Positions 27,761-36,846 of a stretch of DNA of 64,000 nt are shown piece by piece. The notes beneath the pieces are model-generated. The model had not been told where the DNA came from and made no database searches. It saw nothing but the letters and a program-made list of their open reading frames with translations. How positions within the stretch are numbered: position 1 is the stretch's first letter; every line of letters starts with the position of its first letter. Position numbers and translations under genes: made by a program. The stretch is from Bradyrhizobium canariense (GTDB taxonomy: Bacteria; Pseudomonadota; Alphaproteobacteria; Rhizobiales; Xanthobacteraceae). The DNA lies in assembly GCF_018130465.1 (NCBI RefSeq), contig NZ_JAFCKJ010000011.1, forward strand, positions 1 to 64,000, read 5' to 3'.

Positions 27761-28249
27761 ATGTCAAAGGTCGTTCCCTGCATGTGGTTCAACGGCGATG
27801 CCGAGGAAGCCGCGAAATTCTACGTCTCGCTGGTGCCGAATTCGGCGATCACGCACGTTCAGCGCAACGTTTCAGATGGCCCGTCCGGCAAGGAGGGCTC
27901 CGTGCTCGTTGTCGAGTTCACGGTGGCCGGACAGCCTCTCGTCGCGCTCAACGGCGGCATGAAGATGGAATACACCCACGCGCTTTCGCTGATGATCCAC
28001 TGCGACGATCAGGCCCAGGTCGACAGCGTCTGGAATGCCTTCCTGGCCCATGGCGGCAAGGAAGAGCAGTGCGGCTGGCTCCACGACCGTTACGGCGTGT
28101 CCTGGCAGGTCGTGCCGAAGGTGATGTTCGAATTCCTGTCGAGCCCCGACAAGGCCGCGGCCGCCCGCGCGATGCAGGCCATGATGAAGATGGTGAAACT
28201 GGACGTGGCAACCTTGCGCCGCGCGTTCGAGGGCAAGTCGGCGGCGTGA
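27761..28249 (+). CDS. PhnB-like VOC protein
   Basis: 162 residues. The opening KVVPCMWFNGDAEEAAKFYVSL and the later GWLHDRYGVSWQVVP match the PhnB/3-demethylubiquinone-methyltransferase-like branch of the VOC fold (a structural name; these proteins are not proven methyltransferases). ATG follows GACGAGGAGCATTCAAG, a good ribosome-binding site. It forms a pair with the preceding VOC gene. The helical C-terminal tail (AAAARAMQAMMKMVKLDVATLR) is common in this branch. Confidence 0.82.
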   Translation: MSKVVPCMWFNGDAEEAAKFYVSLVPNSAITHVQRNVSDGPSGKEGSVLVVEFTVAGQPLVALNGGMKMEYTHALSLMIHCDDQAQVDSVWNAFLAHGGKEEQCGWLHDRYGVSWQVVPKVMFEFLSSPDKAAAARAMQAMMKMVKLDVATLRRAFEGKSAA

Positions 28250-28275
28250 CGCGGATGCTCTCGCCACATACTCAC

Positions 28276-28412
28276 TGTCGTCGCCCGCGAAGGCGGGCGA
28301 TCCAGTACTCCGAGACGGTAGTGATTGATCGATAGGCCGCGGCGTACTGGATGCCCCGCCGGAGCCTGTCATTGGGCTCGCCGAAGGCGAGACCCGGTGG
28401 TGGGGCATGACA
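28276..28412. repeat. Extragenic palindromic repeat element
   Basis: Third copy of the element family seen at 6.1 and 11.5 kb: the ATCCAGTACTCCG core and its inverted partner GTACTGGAT, hairpins of CGCCCGC type, and a terminal ATGACA. It separates the convergent VOC and beta-barrel genes. Confidence 0.75.
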
Positions 28413-28427
28413 GCTGAGGTTGGCGCC

Positions 28428-29579
28428 TCAGTAATTGATCCTTAGCCCCACACCGCCATGGATGGTGTTACCCACCGGCTGGGGGCCGAGCGTGCCGTTG
28501 GCGAACAGGTCCACGATCCAGCCCTTCTGTACGCGGAATCCGAGCCGGCCGCCATATTCGAACCAGCCCTGGTTGCCCATGGTCGGCACCACCACGCCGT
28601 CGCCGGTCACGGTGGCGACGATACCGCTATGGCCAGCGAATGACTGCACCCAGCCGCCGTTGATGTTGGTCTCGATATTGCTGCCGAAGAGATGTGTCCA
28701 CTGGCCGCCGATCTTGACCAGGCTGGTGCGGTCGGTGCCGGTCGCGATGCTGGCGTCGAACGGATTGAAGGCCACTGCGCTGTCGGCATAGCCCGAGACG
28801 CGCTGCCAGAGCTGCCAGACCTCGATCGAGGCGGCGACCTCGTCGCGGGGCGACACGCGGCTCATCCAGCCGGCGCGGCCGTAGACGGCGTAGTTCGAGG
28901 CGTTGGTCGAACTCGTGACGCTCACCGGGCCGAGGCTGGTGTTGTAGCTGCGGGTGTAGCGCGCCTTCTCCCACGGCGTCAGGATCGTGCCGACGTCGAA
29001 GAACGGGCGCGACGAGCCCCAGTCGGTGAAGTCATAGCGCAGCGCGAACGCGCCGATCGGCGCGCTGGTGATGTTGTAGCCGCCCTCGCTGTACTGTGTG
29101 TAGGCGATGCCGGCGAGCAGCGACAGATTGTTGGTCAGCTCCTTGCGGCCGTGGATGCCGGCCGAGAACGAGCCGGCGGAGCCGAACGCGCTGATGCAGT
29201 CGCTGCAATTGACCTGCTCGTTGACGCCGAGCAGCACCGTGCCAAGCACCCGGTTGGTGATCATCTGGTTGAAGCGCTGGTTGGCGAGGCCGCCGATCGA
29301 GCTGCCGCTGGAATCCGCGCCGGTCGGCGTCGGGCTCGGCGAGGAGGACGGATAAGGGCTTGGTGACGATGACGGGTAGGGGCTGGGCGAAGGTGAGGGG
29401 CTATAGGTCGGCGTCGGTGAATATGTCGGCGACGGGGAGGGCGTCGGCTCTCCGCACTCGGACTCGCACGTCGCCGCCTGGGCTGCCGCCGGACGGGCAT
29501 CGACCGCGACAAACGCAAACGCAGCCACAGCGGTCAGCACGCTCGCGAGGATGAAGCGCCTGACGTTGAATACCTCCAT
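28428..29579 (-). CDS. Outer-membrane beta-barrel (autotransporter-like) with Pro/Ser-rich linker
   Basis: 383 residues. The signal peptide has cleavage near AAAQA|ATCESE. A Pro/Ser/Thr/Tyr repeat (roughly residues 44-86, units like SPSPTYSPTPTY and SPYPSSSPSPY) follows. Then comes a roughly 290-residue barrel of alternating strands (FSAGIHGRKELTNNLSLLAG, WMSRVSPRDEVAASIEVWQL) ending GLRINY, an aromatic C-terminus typical of BamA-folded proteins. No large passenger domain is present. It begins 2 bases after the FecR-domain gene, so the two form an operon. Function is likely surface display or adhesion, by inference only. Confidence 0.75.
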   Translation of the reverse strand: MEVFNVRRFILASVLTAVAAFAFVAVDARPAAAQAATCESECGEPTPSPSPTYSPTPTYSPSPSPSPYPSSSPSPYPSSSPSPTPTGADSSGSSIGGLANQRFNQMITNRVLGTVLLGVNEQVNCSDCISAFGSAGSFSAGIHGRKELTNNLSLLAGIAYTQYSEGGYNITSAPIGAFALRYDFTDWGSSRPFFDVGTILTPWEKARYTRSYNTSLGPVSVTSSTNASNYAVYGRAGWMSRVSPRDEVAASIEVWQLWQRVSGYADSAVAFNPFDASIATGTDRTSLVKIGGQWTHLFGSNIETNINGGWVQSFAGHSGIVATVTGDGVVVPTMGNQGWFEYGGRLGFRVQKGWIVDLFANGTLGPQPVGNTIHGGVGLRINY

Positions 29580-29581
29580 CT

Positions 29582-30283
29582 TCAGCGTCCGCACAGCATG
29601 CCGTCGTCGTGGACGGCGGGCGTGATGGTCGGCGACGCGTCCGCATATTGGTTGACCGCGCACAATCCCGCGCTCGCGGCGCAGGTCGCAGCAAAGGTCC
29701 AGGGCGGCGTATTGGTTTTACTGATAGAGACCTTGCCGCCGGTCGAGGTGATGATTGCGGTGTCGCCGGGCTGGGTGAGCTGCACACACTGTTGGCTCGT
29801 CGTGCAGACACTGGCGGCGCCGTCCTGCAGCACGACGACCGAGCGGCCGCGCTGGGACAGGATATCGAGTGTGGTGCCGCGCACGCCGATGGTCGCGAGC
29901 GGCGTCGTGATCTTGTAGGCGGTCTTCTCGGAATGTCCGGTGACGAAACGGAATGCGCCGGTCGTCATGCGGATCGCGACGTCGCGATAGCTGTGCTCGT
30001 CGTTGAAGACGGTGCGGTCGAGCTTGAGCGTGGCACTCGGGCCGAGCGACAGATTGGTGCTGTCGGCCATCACGAAGCGCGCCGCGCTGTCGGCGCCGGT
30101 GCGTACGGTCTCGTCCCGCAGCATGCTGTCGCCGACACTGATCGGTGTCGTGGTCGCAGCCACGCGCACCACGTCGTTCTGGATCACGACGGCTTCACCG
30201 ACGCGCGTCTGCGCCTGCGCGCAAGGCGCCGCGCACAAGGCGGCCGACAACAGCGTGGAGAAAAACCAGAAACGCAAATTCAT
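29582..30283 (-). CDS. Secreted FecR-domain protein
   Basis: 233 residues. The signal peptide (FWFFSTLLSAALCAAPC, cleavage near AQA|QTRVG) leads to a FecR-type beta domain: VRTGADSAARFVMADSTNLS, FRFVTGHSEKTAYKITTPLA and TIGVRGTTLDI. Unlike classical FecR there is no inner-membrane helix, so it is probably a periplasmic or surface protein, not an anti-sigma factor. The C-terminal third has paired cysteines (SVCTTSQQCV, TCAASAGLCA). Translationally adjacent to the beta-barrel gene, suggesting a two-component surface structure. Confidence 0.78.
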   Translation of the reverse strand: MNLRFWFFSTLLSAALCAAPCAQAQTRVGEAVVIQNDVVRVAATTTPISVGDSMLRDETVRTGADSAARFVMADSTNLSLGPSATLKLDRTVFNDEHSYRDVAIRMTTGAFRFVTGHSEKTAYKITTPLATIGVRGTTLDILSQRGRSVVVLQDGAASVCTTSQQCVQLTQPGDTAIITSTGGKVSISKTNTPPWTFAATCAASAGLCAVNQYADASPTITPAVHDDGMLCGR

Positions 30284-30472
30284 TTTCGCAACCGATCGAG
30301 TGTCCCTGATCGTACCGGATCACGCGCGCTTGCGATGTGGCGGAATTATCACAAGCAGCGCGAGACCTGCGTTATGCTTAGTGACAGTTGCGGCAGAATG
30401 CGTTCAATGAAAATTGCGATCTCGATTATTCTCCGCGGTGACGCAAATTTGCCACGCAAAACATCCCTACAA

Positions 30473-31765
30473 ATGCCGTTCGACTTGCCCGCGGTTCCGA
30501 AGGTGTCGCGGAGCGCAGTGATTGCTGTCGCGATTTTCCTGGCCGCCCATCTCGCGCTGCTGATCGGCCTGACGACGCCGGAGAAGTTCGTCTTCGACGA
30601 GGTGCACTACGTGCCGGCGGCGCGGCAGATGCTGGCACCGGCGATGTCGCAACCGATGCTCAATCCGATGCATCCGCCATTGGCGAAAGAGCTGATCGCG
30701 GTATCGATCGCGGCCTTCGGCGACACCGCGCTGGGCTGGCGGTATCCCGCGACATTGTTCGGCGCGCTCGCGATCGTCGCGGTCTATCTGTGCGGTCTCG
30801 CGCTGTTCGCCGCGCAAGGGCCCGCGATCGCCGCCGCGCTGATCGCCGGCTGCAACCAGATGCTGTACGTGCAGGCGCGGATCGCGATGCTCGACATTTT
30901 TGCACTCGGCTTCGGCCTGCTCGCCATTGCCGCCTTCATGCACGGTTTTCGAAAGGATCGTCCCCATGCATTGTTCGCAGCTGCCGGCAGCCTGTTCGGC
31001 TGTGCTGCGGCGTGCAAATGGAGCGGCCTGTTTCCGCTCGGAATCTGCATCGTCGTCGTCGCGGTGATCCGCCTGATGCAGGGCTGGCACACCCTGTTTG
31101 CCGACGCGAAGCCGGGGGACTGGTACCGGCCCGATCTCTGGCCAGACTTCAGATTACATCACGTCGTGCTCTGCTTCACCGTCCTGCCCGCGATGACATA
31201 TCTTGCGGCCTTCGTCCCGCTCTACGGAGTGTCGCTGCCGGATTTGGTCGAGGCGCAGCGCCGGATCTTCGCCGACAACACCACCACTGCCATCGCCGGC
31301 CACACTTATATGAGCGCGTGGCCGTCATGGCCGCTGCTCGCGCGCCCGGTGTGGTTCCTGTTCGACAAGGGCGCGGAAGACAATGTCTCCGCGATCGTCT
31401 TCCTCGGTAATCCCCTGGTGCTGTGGCCGGCGCTGCCCGCGCTCGCCGTCGTGCTGCGCGACTTCGTCGTGGCGCGCCGTCGGGATGCGTTCCTGATCGC
31501 GGCCTTCTATTTCGGGTCCTGGCTCGCCTGGGCGTTGCTGCCGCGCACACTCGGTTTCATCTATTACTATCTGCCGGCCGCGACCCTGGCGTCGCTTGCG
31601 CTGGTCTACGTGCTGCGCCGGGACGGTCTGCCACGCTGGCTGTTGTGGGCCTATGTCTCGGTCGCGGCGGCAGGCTTTGCCGCCATGCTGCCGATCTCGG
31701 CGGCCTTCGTCGGCACGTCGATGCAGACCTTCAACCGGCTGATGCTGTTCCAGAATTGGATCTAA
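30473..31765 (+). CDS. PMT/GT39-type membrane glycosyltransferase
   Basis: 430 residues with about nine to eleven hydrophobic segments. The first periplasmic loop has VFDEVHYVPAARQM (candidate catalytic acidic pair) and NPMHPPLAKELIA, both hallmarks of dolichyl-phosphate-mannose protein mannosyltransferase and related phospholipid-carrier-dependent transferases. It likely moves a sugar from a polyprenyl-phosphate donor to protein or lipid in the periplasm; the acceptor is unknown. The start is uncertain: in-frame ATGs at 30398 and 30407 would add about 22-25 residues. It is divergent from the FecR-domain gene. Confidence 0.8.
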   Translation: MPFDLPAVPKVSRSAVIAVAIFLAAHLALLIGLTTPEKFVFDEVHYVPAARQMLAPAMSQPMLNPMHPPLAKELIAVSIAAFGDTALGWRYPATLFGALAIVAVYLCGLALFAAQGPAIAAALIAGCNQMLYVQARIAMLDIFALGFGLLAIAAFMHGFRKDRPHALFAAAGSLFGCAAACKWSGLFPLGICIVVVAVIRLMQGWHTLFADAKPGDWYRPDLWPDFRLHHVVLCFTVLPAMTYLAAFVPLYGVSLPDLVEAQRRIFADNTTTAIAGHTYMSAWPSWPLLARPVWFLFDKGAEDNVSAIVFLGNPLVLWPALPALAVVLRDFVVARRRDAFLIAAFYFGSWLAWALLPRTLGFIYYYLPAATLASLALVYVLRRDGLPRWLLWAYVSVAAAGFAAMLPISAAFVGTSMQTFNRLMLFQNWI

Positions 31766-31867
31766 TGCCCGCTTGCGTGCATATCTCCGGTAGAATTGGC
31801 TTGCCGGAATCAATCGAGGCGTGTGGAGTGGCCGGCATCGCCGGAATTGGAGACACGCCGGGTGAGC

Positions 31868-33811
31868 ATGGAAAGCGACATCGCCGGACCGGATCGTTCC
31901 AATGCCGACTGGCTGCGTACCGTCGTCGACACGGCGGTCGACGGCGTGATCCTGATCGACGCGCGCGGCTCCATCCTGATGTTCAATCCGGCCTGCGAAA
32001 GCCTGTTCGGCTATCCAGCCGACGAGGTCATCGGCCGGAACGTCAAGGTCCTGATGCCGCCCTCCTATCGCGACGCTCATGACGGGTTCCTGCACAATTA
32101 TCACACCACCGGCGACCGCAAGATCATCGGCATCGGACGTGAGGTGGTGGGGCAGCGCAAGGACGGCTCGACTTTCCTGATGCATCTCTCGGTCGGAGAA
32201 ACCCAGCGGGCGGTCGGCGAGTCGATCTTCGTCGGCATCATTCACGATCTCACCGAGCGGGAACGAGTCGAGCGTGAGCTGCGCGAGAGCGCGGCACGGC
32301 TGCGGGCAGTCGTCGATACGGCTGTCGATGGCGTAATCCTGATCGATTCCGACGGCATAATCCTGAAACTGAATCCGGCCTGTGAAAGGCTGTTCAAGTA
32401 TCAGGCCGACGAGGTCCTTGGAGAGAACGTCCGGATGCTGATGCCGGAGCCCTATCGCTCCGGGCATGACGGCTACATCCGCAATTTCCTCGCCACCGGA
32501 GACAAGAAGATCATCGGCATCGGCCGCGAGGTGATGGGCCAGCGCAAGGACGGCTCCACCTTCCCGATGGATCTTTCGGTTGGCGAGGCCAAGCAGGACG
32601 GGTCGTCGATCTTCGTCGGCATGATCCACGACCTGACGGAGCGCAAGCGCACCGAGGCGCAGCTCATGCAGGCGCAGAAGATGGAGGCGGTCGGCCAGCT
32701 CTCCGGCGGCATCGCCCACGATTTCAACAATCTCCTCACCGTGATCGTCGGCAACGCAGAACATCTCAGCGAGCAACTGGCGTCGCGGGGAGATTTGAAG
32801 CGGCTGGCCGACGACATCTGCAGTGCCGGCGAACGCGGCGCGGAACTGACGCAACGCCTGCTCGCCTTCAGCCGCAAGCAGCTGCTGCGGCCGGTGGAGA
32901 CCGAATGCAACAAGCTCGTCGATTCCATGCACAAGCTGTTGCGGCGGACCCTTCGCGAGGACATCGAGATCTGCACCCATTTCGATCCCGGTCTCCGTCA
33001 CGCCTTCGCCGATCCGGTGCAGCTCGAATCGGCGATCCTCAACCTTGCGCTCAACGCCCAGGATGCGATGGCGTCCGGCGGTCGCCTGAGCATCTCGACG
33101 GCGAACTCGTCGCTTGATGCCGGCGATCACAATGCGCATCCCGAGGTCGGGCCCGGCGAGTACGTCGTGATTGCCGTGACCGACAACGGGTCGGGCATGC
33201 CGAAGCGGGTGCTGGAGCGTGCGTTCGAGCCCTTCTTCACCACCAAGGAGGTGGGCAAGGGCAGCGGGCTGGGGCTCAGCATGGTCTACGGCTTTGCCAA
33301 GCAGTCCAACGGCCATGTCACGATCTACAGCGAGCCAAGCCTCGGAACGACGGTGAGAATCTACCTTCCGTCCGTGATGGTGAAGACGCAGGGCGCGCCG
33401 CTGGCGGTTGAACGGGAGGCGGTGCAGAGCGGTTCTGAAACCGTGCTGGTCGTCGAGGATGATCCGTTCGTCCGCTCCTATGCCGTCATGAGCCTGGAGA
33501 GCCTCGGCTACCAGGTCATTTCGGCCGTTGACGGCAAGGAGGCCTTGCAGAAGCTCGCGGCCGCGCCGCACGTCGATCTCCTGTTCACCGACATCGTGAT
33601 GCCGGGGGGCGTCAACGGCTGGGAACTGGCGGGCCTTGCGCGCAAGGCAAAGCCAGATCTGCGCGTGCTGCTGACGTCAGGTTATGCCCTCGAGACGCTG
33701 GCGGCGAACGGCCACATCCGGCAGGGCGCCTTGATCCTGGAAAAACCCTATCGCAAGGCGGAGCTTGCGAGGCTGCTGCGGGAGGCACTCGCCACAGCGG
33801 CGCCGGTTTGA
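31868..33811 (+). CDS. Soluble hybrid histidine kinase with two FixL-like PAS domains
   Basis: 647 residues, no membrane segment. PAS-1 (about 13-128) and PAS-2 (about 142-257) are near-duplicates offset by 129 residues. Each keeps the His and the IIGIGR Arg that bind haem and sense O2 in FixL: H71/R91 and H200/R220. Then come HisKA (H284 in [10 protein letters not shown]), an HATPase domain ([37 protein letters not shown]) and a C-terminal receiver (D575 in FTDIVMPG). It probably senses O2 or another gas or redox cue and relays phosphate internally. GTG at 31862 is an alternative start. Confidence 0.88.
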   Translation: MESDIAGPDRSNADWLRTVVDTAVDGVILIDARGSILMFNPACESLFGYPADEVIGRNVKVLMPPSYRDAHDGFLHNYHTTGDRKIIGIGREVVGQRKDGSTFLMHLSVGETQRAVGESIFVGIIHDLTERERVERELRESAARLRAVVDTAVDGVILIDSDGIILKLNPACERLFKYQADEVLGENVRMLMPEPYRSGHDGYIRNFLATGDKKIIGIGREVMGQRKDGSTFPMDLSVGEAKQDGSSIFVGMIHDLTERKRTEAQLMQAQKMEAVGQLSGGIAHDFNNLLTVIVGNAEHLSEQLASRGDLKRLADDICSAGERGAELTQRLLAFSRKQLLRPVETECNKLVDSMHKLLRRTLREDIEICTHFDPGLRHAFADPVQLESAILNLALNAQDAMASGGRLSISTANSSLDAGDHNAHPEVGPGEYVVIAVTDNGSGMPKRVLERAFEPFFTTKEVGKGSGLGLSMVYGFAKQSNGHVTIYSEPSLGTTVRIYLPSVMVKTQGAPLAVEREAVQSGSETVLVVEDDPFVRSYAVMSLESLGYQVISAVDGKEALQKLAAAPHVDLLFTDIVMPGGVNGWELAGLARKAKPDLRVLLTSGYALETLAANGHIRQGALILEKPYRKAELARLLREALATAAPV

Positions 33812-33826
33812 ATCTGAGTCGTCGAT

Positions 33827-33855
33827 CCGCCTGCCGCGCGGGGCGCGGCAGGCGG
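33827..33855. terminator. Hairpin between convergent kinase and ompA genes
   Basis: CCGCCTGCCGCG (33827-33838) and CGCGGCAGGCGG (33844-33855) make a perfect 12-bp GC-rich stem with a 5-base loop, between the stops of two convergent genes. No U-tract follows, so it may act as a transcript 3' end stabiliser as much as a terminator. Confidence 0.6.
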
Positions 33856-33886
33856 TGGGTCGTCGTCAGCTCACGTGAGCGTCAGA

Positions 33887-34528
33887 TCACTTGGACGCGG
33901 TCTGGGTGTCCATGTTCACGACCTGGACGCGGCGGTTGATCGGGTCGGCGCCGTTGGCGGTGTCCTTCAGCTTGGTCTTGCCGTAGCCGACGGTGACGAG
34001 ATCGGTACCGGTGAGGCCGTAGTTCTGCACCAGGTACTTCTTGATGGTGTCGGCCCGCCGCTCGGAGAGCCCCTGATTGTATTCCTCGGTGCCGACCGCA
34101 TCGGTGTGGCCGGCGACCACGAAGGTCGAGCCCTTCAGCGATGGGTCGGACAGCGCCTTGCCGAGCGCCTGCACCGACGGCACCGACGTCTTGGCGATAT
34201 CGGCCGAGTTGTAGTCGAACTGGATCTCCAGATCGATCTTCGGCTTGGTCGCGGCGAGCTCGGCAATCTGCTCGCGCTCGCCCGTCGACAGCGACCGCGT
34301 CGATCGGTTGCGCACGGTGTTCAGGAACGTCGATTCCTTGGCCTGCACCGCCGGATCGGCCTGCGGACCGGCGGACAGACCGCGGGTCGCCGGCTTCGGC
34401 TTCAGCGCATCCAGGATCTGGCCTGTGGAGACGTTGCTGTCGCCGGCCAGAGCCAGGCCCGCCGTCATCGACAGAACTGCCGAGAGAGCAATCGCCTTCA
34501 GTCCAAAGAACTTATTGAAATGGGTCAT
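33887..34528 (-). CDS. OmpA-family peptidoglycan-binding protein
   Basis: 213 residues. A signal peptide (IALSAVLSMTAGLALA|GDSN) is followed by a linker and an OmpA C-terminal domain: IQFDYNSADIAKTSVPSV, VAGHTDAVGTEEYNQGLSER and RRADTIKKYL, with the Asp and Arg that bind diaminopimelate of peptidoglycan. There is no membrane barrel and no lipobox, so it is probably a soluble periplasmic cell-wall-binding protein. It is divergent from the caspase-like gene. A CRP-type palindrome lies about 72 bases upstream of its ATG. Confidence 0.87.
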   Translation of the reverse strand: MTHFNKFFGLKAIALSAVLSMTAGLALAGDSNVSTGQILDALKPKPATRGLSAGPQADPAVQAKESTFLNTVRNRSTRSLSTGEREQIAELAATKPKIDLEIQFDYNSADIAKTSVPSVQALGKALSDPSLKGSTFVVAGHTDAVGTEEYNQGLSERRADTIKKYLVQNYGLTGTDLVTVGYGKTKLKDTANGADPINRRVQVVNMDTQTASK

Positions 34529-34599
34529 TATCGTATCCTCGCTGTGACGCCTGATGGCTATTTGATGCTGCGAGCATAGGGCAGGTTCAAAAGCCCTGA

Positions 34600-34785
34600 T
34601 GTGATCTTGGTCACGGTGGTTACAGAAGCTTGCGGACTCACCCTAGCGAGTTTCGCAGTGTTTCGGGCGCGCGAGGGCTGCTTCGCTTTCGCTGGGAGGG
34701 CAGTCCTGAGCCGGCGAACTGTAGTGGTCGCGTCGTTTTCGAGGCCGGTTTGATCTGCCACGATCTAAGCGTGATCTGGATCACG
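34600..34785. promoter_or_regulatory. Divergent promoter region with two CRP-type palindromes
   Basis: TGTGA-TCTTGG-TCACG (34600-34615) lies 72 bases before the ompA-like start, and CGTGA-TCTGGA-TCACG (34770-34785) lies 65 bases before the caspase-like start. Both match the TGTGA-N6-TCACA layout of CRP-family sites more closely than the TTGAT-N4-ATCAA of FNR/FixK. Outside these sites the 320-base gap holds no gene. Confidence 0.5.
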
Positions 34786-34849
34786 TTCAGCCGTCGCGGA
34801 AAAGATCACACTGGGTGCATCGGTGGTTCTGGATCTGGGGAGAAAGACC

Positions 34850-36232
34850 ATGCGTTTCCTGATCGCGGCGATGTCCCTCGCAGTTCTTGCCTTCAGCAGC
34901 AATGCGGCCCTGGCTGACAAGCGCGTCGCCTTCGTGGTCGGCAACGCCGCCTACAAGAATGTCCCGCAGCTTCCGAACCCGGCCATCGACGCCAAGTCGA
35001 TGGCGCGGGTGCTGCGCAATGTCGGCTTCGACGTGGTCGAGGGCAGCAACCTCACCCGCGACGCGATGACGGCCAAGCTGCTCGAATTCGGAAAGAAGAG
35101 CGAAGGCGCCGATGTGGCGCTGTTTTTTTATGCCGGCCACGGCATCGCGGTGAACGGCGCCAACTATCTGCTGCCGGTCGATGCCGATCTCAAATCCGAG
35201 ATGGACGTCAAGCTGGGTGCCGCCATCAACGTCGACCTGACGCTGGAGCAGACCATGGCGGATGCCAAGGTGAAGCTGGTGTTTCTCGATGCCTGCCGCG
35301 ACAACCCCTTCGCCGCGAAAATCCGCTCGGCCAAGGCGACGCGCTCCGTCACCGTCGCGAGCGGCCTTGCCGAGATGAAGTCTGACGAGGGCACGCTGAT
35401 CGCGTTCGCCACCGGCCCCGGCCAGACCGCGCTCGACGGCGAGGCCGGCACCAACAGCCCGTTCACCCGCGCGCTCATCGCCAACATCGTTGCGCCCGGC
35501 CTCGAGATCCAGCAGGCGATGACCAAGGTCCGCGCCCAAGTCAATGACGAGACCAACAAGGCGCAACTCCCGTGGGGCCACACCAATCTCACCGGCACGG
35601 TTTTTCTCAACCCGGCCGCTGCGGCCGCGCCGGACGCGGCTGTGCCGGCGACCGTCGCCCAGGCAGGCGAGGTCGAGCTCGAATTCTGGCGCTCGATCAA
35701 GGACACCAACAAGGTCGAGGAGCTCAACGCCTATTTGACCAACTATCCGAACGGCACCTTCAAGTCGCTGGCGCTGGCGCGCATCGCCGCGATCCAGGAC
35801 GGTCCCTCCACGACGACGCGCAATCTCACTGCCGGGGTCGATCCCGCCACTTTCACGGAACAGGCCGACCAGATTGCCGAAGACCAGATCGGGCTGGACA
35901 GGAACCAGCGCCGTGACGTGCAGCGCCGCCTCACCGGCCTCGGCTTCGACGTCAAAGGGACCGGCAGATTCGACGACGAAACCCGCACGGTGATCAAGCG
36001 CTGGCAGGCCGCGCGCGGCTATCCGACGACCGGCTTTCTCAACAAGCTCCAGCACAAGGCGATGCAGTCCGAGATCGTCTCAGCCCGCGTTGCCTCGCCC
36101 GATGATTCCGTCGACGAGCCTGCGCGGCGCCGGTCCTCCGGCGGTGGCGGCCGTCGCGTTCACAGCGGGGGCGGTGGCGGCGGCCCCGGCGGTCTATTCG
36201 GCAACATGATGGGCGGCCTGTTCCGCCGGTGA
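34850..36232 (+). CDS. Secreted caspase-like (peptidase C14) protein with peptidoglycan-binding-like domain
   Basis: 460 residues. The signal peptide is cleaved near ALA|DKRVAF. The caspase p20-like fold has the catalytic dyad H97 (FFYAGHG) and C149 (FLDACRDNP), with VVGNAAYKNVPQLPNP at the start. After an Ala-rich linker come a short repeat-like region (EFWRSIKDTNKVEELNAYL) and a PG_binding_1-like domain (DVQRRLTGLGFDVKGTGRFD). The C-terminal tail is Arg- and Gly-rich (RRSSGGGGRR). It is likely an exported Arg/Lys-type protease tethered to the cell wall. Target unknown. Confidence 0.85.
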   Translation: MRFLIAAMSLAVLAFSSNAALADKRVAFVVGNAAYKNVPQLPNPAIDAKSMARVLRNVGFDVVEGSNLTRDAMTAKLLEFGKKSEGADVALFFYAGHGIAVNGANYLLPVDADLKSEMDVKLGAAINVDLTLEQTMADAKVKLVFLDACRDNPFAAKIRSAKATRSVTVASGLAEMKSDEGTLIAFATGPGQTALDGEAGTNSPFTRALIANIVAPGLEIQQAMTKVRAQVNDETNKAQLPWGHTNLTGTVFLNPAAAAAPDAAVPATVAQAGEVELEFWRSIKDTNKVEELNAYLTNYPNGTFKSLALARIAAIQDGPSTTTRNLTAGVDPATFTEQADQIAEDQIGLDRNQRRDVQRRLTGLGFDVKGTGRFDDETRTVIKRWQAARGYPTTGFLNKLQHKAMQSEIVSARVASPDDSVDEPARRRSSGGGGRRVHSGGGGGGPGGLFGNMMGGLFRR

Positions 36233-36411
36233 TTGACGAACGCAATGCGCGAAAGCGGCTCGATCCGGGCCGACCTTGCTCTGGAAACCTGTGCACATCG
36301 ATCGTCGCAAAGCCGTCGCGGCATGGCCAGTTCGCGGACAAGAAATCGGCCAGATGCGCGCCTAGCAGGCTTTGACCGCCACTCACGAGAGAAGGGAGCC
36401 GAGTTCCATCA

Positions 36412-36726
36412 GTGCCGAGGACAGGTGATTACCAGTTCTATCGCAGTGGCCCGCCGGATCGGACCGTGTCCCTGAGCTCCATGCCCATTTACATCGGCGC
36501 GGCGATGATCGCCGTGGCGATCCTGCTGTCGACGCTGATCACGGGGCTGACCTCCCGCTATGTCGGGCTTGAAGGGCCGACTGACGAGAATATGTGGCTG
36601 GTCGATCGTCTCACCGGCAGTGTCTATCGCTGCCAGGCGGAGGAGCGCGGCAGGGCCTCGTGCGAGCCGGATGTCGCCACGGGCAGCGTCGGGGACCGCT
36701 TCAAAGCCCCGAAAGCTGGCCGCTGA
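36412..36726 (+). CDS. Small single-pass membrane protein, unknown
   Basis: 104 residues from GTG at 36412 (GAAGGGAGC lies upstream). An in-frame ATG at 36481 would give 81 residues. One hydrophobic segment (IYIGAAMIAVAILLSTLITG) is followed by a periplasmic-looking tail with two cysteines (VYRCQAEERGRASCEPDV) that could form a disulphide. No family recognised. It sits between the caspase-like gene and the Met-rich peptide gene, all on the plus strand. Confidence 0.55.
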   Translation: MPRTGDYQFYRSGPPDRTVSLSSMPIYIGAAMIAVAILLSTLITGLTSRYVGLEGPTDENMWLVDRLTGSVYRCQAEERGRASCEPDVATGSVGDRFKAPKAGR

Positions 36727-36846
36727 GCCCTCCGTCTTCGCACCGCAGCAAGAAAATTGTCTTCTCCACGAAACGTCTTCGCCAGAGAATACGTAATTGC
36801 GAGGGCCGGCATGACGCCGGTTTCGTTTTACTGAGGAGACTTTTCG

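Noticed and set aside
31325-33571. 748-codon open frame antisense to the hybrid kinase and glycosyltransferase
   Set aside because: It spans two genes with recognised domains on the other strand; no domain in the antisense product.
34745-34790. FixK/FNR box before the caspase-like gene
   Set aside because: TTGAT half-sites are missing; GTGA-N8-type arms fit the CRP class better.
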